7,023 nt of DNA from NCBI GenBank assembly GCA_937884735.1, contig CAKZYI010000017.1, positions 1 to 7,023 on the forward strand, given 5' to 3'. The notes beneath the pieces were generated by a model. The model saw nothing but the letters and a program-made list of their open reading frames with translations, searched no databases and was not told the origin of the DNA. This DNA is from an uncultured Pleurocapsa sp. (GTDB lineage: Bacteria > Cyanobacteriota > Cyanobacteriia > Cyanobacteriales > Xenococcaceae). This document shows positions 1-4,836 of this stretch, in pieces. Made by a program: the position numbers and the translations under genes. Each line of letters starts with the position of its first letter. The first letter of the stretch is position 1.

Positions 1-1868
1 AGCAGTTTTAGTCGAGAATCAGTAATTCTCTTGACTATTTTTGCTGTATTATCGTTAGAGCAGTCATCAACAACTATTTCTTCGATATTTTTTAGAGTTT
101 GTGCCAAAGCAGAAGAAATTGCTTTAGCAATATAACGCTCAGTATTATAAGCTGGGATAATAACAGATACTTCTATACTCATTAATTTAGTCTCCGTAGC
201 CAACGTCAATGATTTGCTCAACATAGGTTCGCCATCAAAATGTTGAGGAACCTCTGCTCCCATATAGTTGAGATTATTTTCACCTATGTCTACTGCTCTA
301 CCCGTAGTCAAATCAGATTGTGGCTCTATTCCTGTACCTTTAGCCATGAAAAATCCGTTTTCTCTATGACCCCCTGGACGGTTGTATGTGATAGGTCCAA
401 TACGTCCAACATCTGGACTTTCGACTAAATCTGTGGGGATAGTGTTCCAAACCACTATAAGGTCAGGATCTGGTAATTTAGGATCGTTATCCAATGGAGA
501 TTTGCGAGTTTTAATTACTTGCTTGACAAGTAATTCGCCGCTTCTGCCATCTTTGAGGCGATAAAGACTGTCAGTGATTTCTGCACATACGGCATCATAT
601 TCTTGAGGCGTGACAATACCCTGAGCTTCTCTTCCTTGAAGATTGATGCGAATATGACCATCTGCGTAGGCAGGCAAGGCGAAAGCTTTCATTTCTGACC
701 AAAGGGGCTTGTACCAAACCGCAGGCATCCAACCTAGTTCAACATTTTGTTCTAGTAATGGATGAGGAGATAATAAACCACGTTTTGGAGAGCGCAGAAA
801 TTTCTTATGAGTCCAAGTATGCCAAAGTTTTTTAATGGGATTGGCTTCGTATACTTGTCTCCAGACTTCTGCTGACCAACCGTTTCTAATGTTGTTAGTA
901 ATAACTGGTGGAGCAGGCTGATTAATATCTCCGTACCCTAAGGCTGCCTCACCAGGAAAATTGAGGCGATACATAACTTCTGGTAGCAACATCATACTCA
1001 ATAAATCTGTATGATTCGCCCCAATACCATGCACCGCAAACAGCATGATAGTAGCATTTTCGGGGGCAGCAGCAGAAATTTGACCTATTGCTCGGTCTAT
1101 CTGTTGATAGCCTTGCAGCATTGGATCTCCTACTGTATCCATTTTGTTGGTATGGTGATGAAGAGGATGATCTGGTTGACTAAGGTTATACAAATCATGA
1201 CCCAAGGTATGGGTTTCTCCAAATCCTGTGATAAACAAATCCCAAGAATCTTGCTTGAGTATGTCGCAACAAATTTTGGCGCGAGTAGCAACACTCTTTT
1301 CAACGGATGATGTTACCCATTGGAAATATTTTTCATCCCACCAAATACCATTATCTTGACGGTATACAGGATTTTTCCCATACTGCTCGATAATGTTTTG
1401 TAGTACTTCTGCTGGTTGAGATTCACTAGGATAGAAAGGATGATGTCCTCCCCAGCCAGTAATTTGCAATCCATTGACTTCAGGGCAAACTCTGGTAACT
1501 GGAACATCAAAAGCAGCTACTTTATACCGATCTCCTAAAGCATAAAAAGGCTTGTATTCTTGATAGTCGTATCCGCCATATACGGGATCGCAACCAACTT
1601 TATACGTTTTAGGATCGTATGAAATAGTGTCCCAAAAACCTGTTTTATCTGGTAAACAACCAGTAGTCATCATTACCCACAATGGCTCTGTAGAAGAAAA
1701 CTCCGCCGAACCATTTTGATAGTTCACAGAATTGTGTAATCGACCGTATATACCCTGCTGTCTTATTTGACTAATATTTGGTAAATGTCCTGCCGACATC
1801 CATTCTTCAATCAGTTTAGGTTCAGCCGCATCAAGTCCAATAGCGATAATAGGTTCTTTAGTTTTCAT
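1..1868 (-). CDS. Type I phosphodiesterase/nucleotide pyrophosphatase-like domain fused in frame to a GT2 glycosyltransferase (3' end outside window)
   Basis: This is a frame of 622 codons without a stop, from an ATG at 1868 to the left edge; an in-frame TGA lies just upstream of that ATG. Residues 1-~555 look like a complete alkaline-phosphatase-superfamily phosphodiesterase. The start IIAIGLDAAEP gives a metal-ligand Asp (D13). FSSTEPLWVMMTTG (57-70) places the probable nucleophile at T60. GETHTLGH (217-224) and AVHGIGANH (278-286) supply further metal-ligand positions, and MGAEVPQHFDGEPML is a typical domain end. After about 10 linker residues, residue 563 begins a GT-A family-2 glycosyltransferase: VSVIIPAYN (567-575), then VVDDCSNDNT (599-608), whose acidic pair binds the sugar nucleotide. 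The phosphodiesterase substrate cannot be told; the GT2 probably makes a surface glycan or glycolipid. The internal ATG at 182 is preceded by GGAG, so a separate GT2 product is possible. Domain families are confident; whether one polypeptide is made is less so. Confidence 0.85.
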   Translation of the reverse strand, partial: MKTKEPIIAIGLDAAEPKLIEEWMSAGHLPNISQIRQQGIYGRLHNSVNYQNGSAEFSSTEPLWVMMTTGCLPDKTGFWDTISYDPKTYKVGCDPVYGGYDYQEYKPFYALGDRYKVAAFDVPVTRVCPEVNGLQITGWGGHHPFYPSESQPAEVLQNIIEQYGKNPVYRQDNGIWWDEKYFQWVTSSVEKSVATRAKICCDILKQDSWDLFITGFGETHTLGHDLYNLSQPDHPLHHHTNKMDTVGDPMLQGYQQIDRAIGQISAAAPENATIMLFAVHGIGANHTDLLSMMLLPEVMYRLNFPGEAALGYGDINQPAPPVITNNIRNGWSAEVWRQVYEANPIKKLWHTWTHKKFLRSPKRGLLSPHPLLEQNVELGWMPAVWYKPLWSEMKAFALPAYADGHIRINLQGREAQGIVTPQEYDAVCAEITDSLYRLKDGRSGELLVKQVIKTRKSPLDNDPKLPDPDLIVVWNTIPTDLVESPDVGRIGPITYNRPGGHRENGFFMAKGTGIEPQSDLTTGRAVDIGENNLNYMGAEVPQHFDGEPMLSKSLTLATETKLMSIEVSVIIPAYNTERYIAKAISSALAQTLKNIEEIVVDDCSNDNTAKIVKRITDSRLKL

Positions 1869-2117
1869 ATATAAAATCTTATTTATTCAAAAGAGCAAGT
1901 AGCATAAAAGTATTTATAACAAAGTATAACATTTAGTATTATTGTTTGTAGTGATTTGAATCTTCACAAATCAAATAGTAATAATATTCTTCGGCTAATC
2001 TAATTGAGATACCAAATATTGATAATTTGCAAGTAGGGAAAGTCTCTTCTGTATTCGTATTCAAAACTCCTAAGATGAATATAGACTTGATTAAATAATT
2101 AACTTATACTTACCCAC
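1869..2117. other. AT-rich divergent intergenic region
   Basis: This spacer lies between the divergent phosphodiesterase-GT2 and HEAT-repeat genes and must carry the promoters of both. It is very AT-rich, so -10-like hexamers occur everywhere and I do not assign one. No open frame of credible coding content is visible. The only distinct structure is the short inverted repeat at 1952-1973. Confidence 0.6.
1952..1973. repeat. 7-bp inverted repeat in divergent spacer, possible operator or hairpin
   Basis: The arms TGATTTG and CAAATCA pair perfectly around an 8-base loop. The repeat lies about 85 bp upstream of the phosphodiesterase start and 145 bp upstream of the HEAT gene, where a regulator of the divergent pair could bind. 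In DNA this AT-rich a 7-bp match can arise by chance, so the function is speculative. Confidence 0.25.
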
Positions 2118-2783
2118 ATGCCAGATTTAGAAAGGATTGCTAGGCAGCTAGAAAGCTCTAATTCCAAAGATCGCTTATTAGCCTTAACTTCTTTAAGAGA
2201 AGTCGATCCAGAAGATGCTGTTCCTTTAATTAAGAAAGTTTTAAATGACGAGATTTTGCCTGTACGCTCAATGGCGGTTTTTGCTTTGGGAGTCAAACCT
2301 ACAGCAGAATGTTTTCCGATTTTGATAGATTTATTAGAAAGCGATCCCGATTATGGCATCAGAGCAGATGCAGCAGGTGCATTAGGTTATTTAAACGATA
2401 TTCGCGCTTTTGAACATCTAACTAGAGCATTTTATGAAGATACTAATTGGCTTGTTAGATTTAGTGCGGCAGTTTCTTTGGGCAACTTGCAGGATATTCG
2501 AGCAAAAGAATTGCTAATGGAGGCCCTTGATAGTGATGAGGTTATTTTACAACAAGCAGCGATCGCAGCACTAGGAGAAATCAAAGCAGTCGAAGCAGTG
2601 GAAAAAATTCTCACTTTTGCTAATTGTGACGATTGGCTAATTCGTCAAAGAATAGCTGAAGCATTAGGTAAGTTAGAAACAGAAAAGAGTGTTTCGGCAC
2701 TTAAGTTTCTGGCTAAAGATGCTCATCCACAAGTAAAAGAGGCAGCAAAAATATCTTTAGAAAATTTAGGAAAAACAATATAA
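2118..2783 (+). CDS. HEAT-repeat protein of the PBS-lyase type (NblB/CpcE-F-like)
   Basis: The protein has 221 residues and is built almost wholly of tandem helical repeats of about 31 residues. Repeat signatures are DRLLALTSLREVDPEDAVPLI (split over residues ~18-38), VRSMAVFALG, IRADAAGALGYLNDIRAF, VRFSAAVSLGNLQDIRAKELL, LQQAAIAALGEIKAVEAVE, IRQRIAEALGKL and VKEAAKISLENLG, about six or seven units. This is the cyanobacterial PBS-lyase HEAT pattern, found in bilin lyase subunits CpcE/CpcF and in NblB, needed for phycobilisome breakdown during nutrient starvation. The length matches NblB (about 220) better than CpcE (about 270). No signal peptide or membrane segment is seen, so it is probably cytoplasmic. 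The ATG is the first start after an in-frame TAA at 2100-2102, and there is no clear Shine-Dalgarno. It is transcribed alone, with no phycobiliprotein gene nearby, which argues against a dedicated lyase subunit. The family is confident; the NblB role is inferred. Confidence 0.88.
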   Translation: MPDLERIARQLESSNSKDRLLALTSLREVDPEDAVPLIKKVLNDEILPVRSMAVFALGVKPTAECFPILIDLLESDPDYGIRADAAGALGYLNDIRAFEHLTRAFYEDTNWLVRFSAAVSLGNLQDIRAKELLMEALDSDEVILQQAAIAALGEIKAVEAVEKILTFANCDDWLIRQRIAEALGKLETEKSVSALKFLAKDAHPQVKEAAKISLENLGKTI

Positions 2784-2849
2784 GGTGAGCTTTAGGGCGT
2801 TAACTATTGGTGTTAGAGAGATGATTAGACTCTACGACTATCACAATAC

Positions 2850-2905
2850 ACACCTTGCCTATAGGTCTAAAAAACATTAATAAAAAACTAATTTTAACAA
2901 GGTGT
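2850..2905. repeat. 8-bp inverted repeat ACACCTTG...CAAGGTGT flanking a 40-bp A/T-rich core
   Basis: The arms 2850-2857 and 2898-2905 are perfect complements. A further partial copy, AGGTGT, follows at 2921-2926. The core is A-rich (several AAAA runs). It lies between the HEAT gene's stop and the 26-codon frame, so it could be part of a 3' end structure, a protein-binding site or a remnant of a small element. The function is unknown. Confidence 0.35.
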
Positions 2906-2922
2906 AAAACTGTTTACATCAG

Positions 2923-3003
2923 GTGTCCATTGCCAAAGCCGTCTTAATTCTGACTGTTTTGGCAATTGTTTTAGGCTTAATCCTGCTCAAACAACCTGGG
3001 TAA
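2923..3003 (+). CDS. Possible 26-residue single-pass membrane microprotein
   Basis: A GTG-started frame follows an in-frame TAA at 2904-2906. It encodes VSIAKAVLILTVLAIVLG followed by LILLKQPG: a continuous hydrophobic helix of about 20 residues with a lysine near each end, the layout of the tiny membrane subunits common in cyanobacterial photosynthetic complexes. I do not recognise it as PsaM, PsbM, PsbT, PetL, PetG, PetM or PetN. Against it: a GTG start, no Shine-Dalgarno at proper spacing, and a length at which chance frames are common. In favour: GC content is higher than in the surrounding spacer, and its TAA stop abuts the hairpin starting at 3003, as a real gene followed by its terminator would. 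It may also be a remnant. Confidence 0.3.
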   Translation: MSIAKAVLILTVLAIVLGLILLKQPG

Positions 3004-3039
3004 TTAGGTCTTACTCAGAGTTTTTCAGTAAGACCTAAT
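3003..3039. terminator. 13-bp perfect hairpin between convergent genes, likely bidirectional terminator
   Basis: ATTAGGTCTTACT (3003-3015) pairs exactly with AGTAAGACCTAAT (3027-3039) around an 11-base loop containing five T. It lies 11 bp from the amt stop at 3051 and directly at the stop of the 26-codon frame. A thymine run after the stem is absent on both strands, so it is not a textbook intrinsic terminator; many cyanobacterial 3' ends lack the run. Its position between convergent units supports termination or 3'-end protection for both. Confidence 0.6.
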
Positions 3040-3041
3040 AT

Positions 3042-3065
3042 GGAACAACTTTAGGAAAAAGTTCC
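3042..3065. repeat. Imperfect hairpin overlapping the amt stop
   Basis: GGAAC at 3042-3046 can pair with GTTCC at 3061-3065, and the inner ACTTT can pair with AAAGT in an alternative fold. It overlaps the last codons and stop of amt and stands beside the stronger 3003-3039 hairpin. It may add to 3'-end structure. The complementarity lies partly inside coding sequence and could be chance. Confidence 0.3.
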
Positions 3066-4379
3066 ATCACTGCCCTGTAACTCTTCTGCTTGTGAAACTC
3101 TCAAAGCTTTTCTAGCAAGATGTAGATATTTAGAGAAATTGTTATTACTTAGTTTATTTTGACTTTCAAAGCCAGTATTTTTTTCGGAATATTGCAAGGT
3201 ATTGTTGAGATATTCTAATCCGTAAATACCTAATCCAATCACTAACCAAAAAACAAAGCTAAAAATTATCGTAGTTAAATTAACCGATAGAATACCTATT
3301 ACCTGAGCAAACATCTGCTCCATTCTGGCTATGGGTTCATTAATGTAGGGAGGAAGTTGATTGGCAAACAGACCCGCCGCCAATGTTCCCCAAATACCAC
3401 AACCTAAGTGAACAGGAATTGCCCCAACAGGATCGTCAATTTTCAATTCTTCTAAAAGTTTTTCTAGCAAAATGATACATAAGCTGCTAACCGCACCAAT
3501 AACCATGGCTGCTGCCAAGGTAACGTAAACAGAAGAAGCCGATATACTCACCAATCCTCCTAGAATTCCATTAATTACTAGAGACAAAGCGGGTTTTTGA
3601 CTGCGTAACCCCCGAAGCAACAAAACAAACACTCCTCCTGATGCCCCTGCTACCATAGTGGTGGCGATGATGTGGGGAACGTCAGAGATAGAAAAGGCAG
3701 AGCCTCCGTTAAACCCTAACCAGCCTAGCCAGAGAATTAAACAGCCTAAAATAGATAAAGAAAAGCTATAGTGACTAAAAGTTTTGGGAGCTTCATCGAA
3801 CCTATTCCCTCTGATTGCATCGGGATTGTAGCCTTGCCATCCTCTTCTTGGTCCAATTAAAATCGCTCCGACCAATCCTGCTGCGCCGCCAACGGAATGT
3901 ACCATTGTTGAACCAGCAAAATCCAAAAAATTGTAATTAGCTGCCAGCCAACCATTGGGATGCCATGCCCAGCGACCAGTTAAAGGATATGCGATCGCCA
4001 CCAAACAAAAACTGAAGCTGAAAAAAGCCCAAAATTTTACCCTTTCTGCCATTGCACCAGAAACTATGGTGGCAGCAGTACCTGCAAAAACTAGCTGAAA
4101 GAAAAACACTGCCAGCCAAGGTTGATTTGGATAAAGTAGCTGCAAGCTATCAAAACTACCAAACCCATTTTGCAGAGGGGTTTCAAAAGCTTGAAAGAAA
4201 AATCCTGTTTGTCCAAACCAGCTATTTCCATCACCAAACATTAGACCAAAGCCAAACAGCCAAAAAGCTAAAACAGAAACACAAAAAACAATTAAATTTT
4301 TGGCTAAAACATTGGTAGAATTGTGAACCTGACACAAGCCTGCCTCTAGCATGGCAAAGCCTGCATTCATAAAAAACAC
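3051..4379 (-). CDS. amt: Ammonium transporter Amt (start codon uncertain; coding clearly extends upstream of 4379)
   Basis: This is an Amt/MEP/Rh inner-membrane channel for NH4+/NH3 uptake. Read from GTG at 4379 it has 442 residues. Family marks in order are VFFMNAGFAMLEAG (helix 1), FAGTAATIVSGAMAER (98-112), the ammonium-site stretch DFAGSTMVHSVGG with D153 and pore His H161, LWLGWLGFNGGS, and DDPVGAIPVH ending in the second pore His H324. The start is the problem. The frame stays open upstream to a TAA at 4512-4514 and encodes LKTLWLVVAGSL, which completes helix 1, preceded by a secretion-signal-like stretch ending VLAQ. It contains no ATG, GTG or TTG, so the 4379 GTG would truncate helix 1. 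The C-terminal tail is also odd: an Asn/Ser-rich insert of about 35 residues precedes ALRVSQAEELQGSDGTFS, which resembles the normal RVS-EEE-GLD-EHG tail but stops before its end. No glnB/PII gene is visible nearby. The family is certain; the start is not. Confidence 0.9.
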   Translation of the reverse strand: MFFMNAGFAMLEAGLCQVHNSTNVLAKNLIVFCVSVLAFWLFGFGLMFGDGNSWFGQTGFFFQAFETPLQNGFGSFDSLQLLYPNQPWLAVFFFQLVFAGTAATIVSGAMAERVKFWAFFSFSFCLVAIAYPLTGRWAWHPNGWLAANYNFLDFAGSTMVHSVGGAAGLVGAILIGPRRGWQGYNPDAIRGNRFDEAPKTFSHYSFSLSILGCLILWLGWLGFNGGSAFSISDVPHIIATTMVAGASGGVFVLLLRGLRSQKPALSLVINGILGGLVSISASSVYVTLAAAMVIGAVSSLCIILLEKLLEELKIDDPVGAIPVHLGCGIWGTLAAGLFANQLPPYINEPIARMEQMFAQVIGILSVNLTTIIFSFVFWLVIGLGIYGLEYLNNTLQYSEKNTGFESQNKLSNNNFSKYLHLARKALRVSQAEELQGSDGTFS

Positions 4380-4511
4380 TAAGCTTCCTGCTACTACTAA
4401 CCACAGAGTTTTTAATTGTGCCTGTAAGTTTATTGCTGATGTCTGGGTTGTCTGAGCTAGTACTTGTTCAATAATTATTAATAGAAAAATTCCACATAAA
4501 TATAAAACGAA
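4380..4511 (-). pseudogene. 5' coding extension of amt (signal peptide and start of helix 1) without a usable start codon
   Basis: In the same frame as amt, these 44 codons read, in part, GIFLLIIIEQVLAQ, then TTQTSAINLQAQ, then LKTLWLVVAGSL. Cyanobacterial Amt proteins commonly begin with a cleaved signal followed by this kind of LWV/VVA helix. No ATG, GTG or TTG is in frame. An ATG in another frame at 4497-4495 would join the coding frame if one base of the five-base run at 4485-4489 were absent, giving a 481-residue protein starting MWNFLLIIIE. A sequencing or assembly error, a real frameshift mutation, slippage at the homopolymer, or initiation at a rare codon such as ATT are all possible. 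That this is coding sequence I consider likely; calling it broken is provisional. Confidence 0.55.
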
Positions 4512-4533
4512 TTATCGATAATTAAACTTATTT

Positions 4534-4541
4534 GCGATCGC
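4534..4541. repeat. HIP1 octamer GCGATCGC (one of five in the window)
   Basis: The highly iterated palindrome of cyanobacterial genomes occurs here in the spacer and also at 2559-2566, 3991-3998, 4708-4715 and 5659-5666, the last four inside coding sequence. Five copies in 7 kb is far above chance for AT-rich DNA and supports the cyanobacterial assignment. Confidence 0.9.
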
Positions 4542-4557
4542 CACGTTAGATAAAAAT

Positions 4558-4588
4558 TTGTAATATACTTGTCCCCAAATTTTATAAT
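4558..4588 (+). promoter_or_regulatory. Candidate sigma-70-type promoter for the DUF2256-isoaspartyl peptidase unit
   Basis: A perfect -10 hexamer TATAAT (4583-4588) is preceded by TTGTAA (4558-4563) at a long 19-bp spacing. Transcription would begin about 60 bp before the ATG at 4656. The -10 match is good but AT-rich background makes chance matches likely, and the -35 is poor. Confidence 0.35.
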
Positions 4589-4655
4589 TATTAGGCGACA
4601 CAATACAAATCCAAGATTTTCCAGCTTATATTCCTTATTCCTCATCTCTTAAAAC

Positions 4656-4817
4656 ATGTCTCGTCAGCGCAAGAAATCCGATTTGCCAACCAAATTATGT
4701 CCTGTATGCGATCGCCCTTTTACCTGGCGTAAAAAGTGGGAAAAATGCTGGGATGACGTAAAATATTGTTCGGATCGTTGTCGTCGTCGCAAACAATCAG
4801 TCAATAAAGAATCATAA
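4656..4817 (+). CDS. DUF2256 family small cysteine-rich protein
   Basis: The frame encodes 53 residues from ATG to TAA. The sequence is highly basic with cysteines in a zinc-binding-like order: KLCPVCDRPFTWRKKWEKCW, then DDVKYCSDRCRRRKQ, so CxxC at 15/18, C31, C38 and C42. This pattern with the central FTWRKKWEKCWD block is the mark of the DUF2256 family, short proteins of cyanobacteria, some other bacteria and algae. The likely fold is a small zinc ribbon; the basic ends suggest nucleic-acid or ribosome contact, which is inference, as no function is established that I know of. The peptidase gene starts 19 bp after the stop on the same strand, so the two are probably cotranscribed. The length is normal for the family. 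The ATG is favoured because the conserved part starts about 10 residues later. Confidence 0.9.
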   Translation: MSRQRKKSDLPTKLCPVCDRPFTWRKKWEKCWDDVKYCSDRCRRRKQSVNKES

Positions 4818-4836
4818 CTGAATTTACTAGAAAACT

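Larger units (their letters stand above)
2784..3050. other. Intergenic region between convergent HEAT gene and amt
   Basis: This 267-bp spacer is richer in structure than the others. It holds a weak TAGAG/CTCTA hairpin at 2814-2834, an 8-bp inverted repeat (2850-2857 with 2898-2905), a possible 26-codon hydrophobic frame (2923-3003) and a strong 13-bp hairpin (3003-3039). No transposase or target-site duplication is evident. Confidence 0.6.
4512..4655. other. Divergent promoter region between amt and the DUF2256 gene
   Basis: About 144 bp lie between the open amt frame and the DUF2256 start. The stretch is AT-rich, has one HIP1 octamer (4534-4541) and a perfect TATAAT at 4583-4588 facing the DUF2256 gene. 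I looked for the NtcA pattern GTA-N8-TAC expected near nitrogen genes; the nearest candidate, beginning GTA at 4560, ends in GTC, so I do not call it. Confidence 0.5.

Noticed and set aside
240..564. Two plus-strand frames of about 60 codons
   Set aside because: Both are antisense to the phosphodiesterase domain and show no domain or composition of a real protein.
1011..1310. 99-codon plus-strand frame
   Set aside because: It is a shadow of the phosphodiesterase gene, whose minus-strand frame carries clear catalytic motifs through this stretch.
2087..2110. TTGATT and TATACT as a promoter for the HEAT gene
   Set aside because: The spacing is only 12 bp and the leader would be almost absent, so it does not fit a sigma-70 promoter.
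2784..3050. Insertion element or MITE in the HEAT-amt spacer
   Set aside because: The inverted repeats are short, no flanking target duplication is visible and there is no transposase remnant.
4052..4318. 88-codon plus-strand frame opposite amt
   Set aside because: It lies wholly antisense to conserved Amt helices, its product (rich in Gln and Lys) has no recognisable family features, and the opposite strand has strong family motifs.
4560..4573. Possible NtcA box between amt and DUF2256
   Set aside because: It begins GTA with eight bases following, but the second half reads GTC instead of TAC, and the distance to the TATAAT hexamer is too short for an NtcA-activated promoter.
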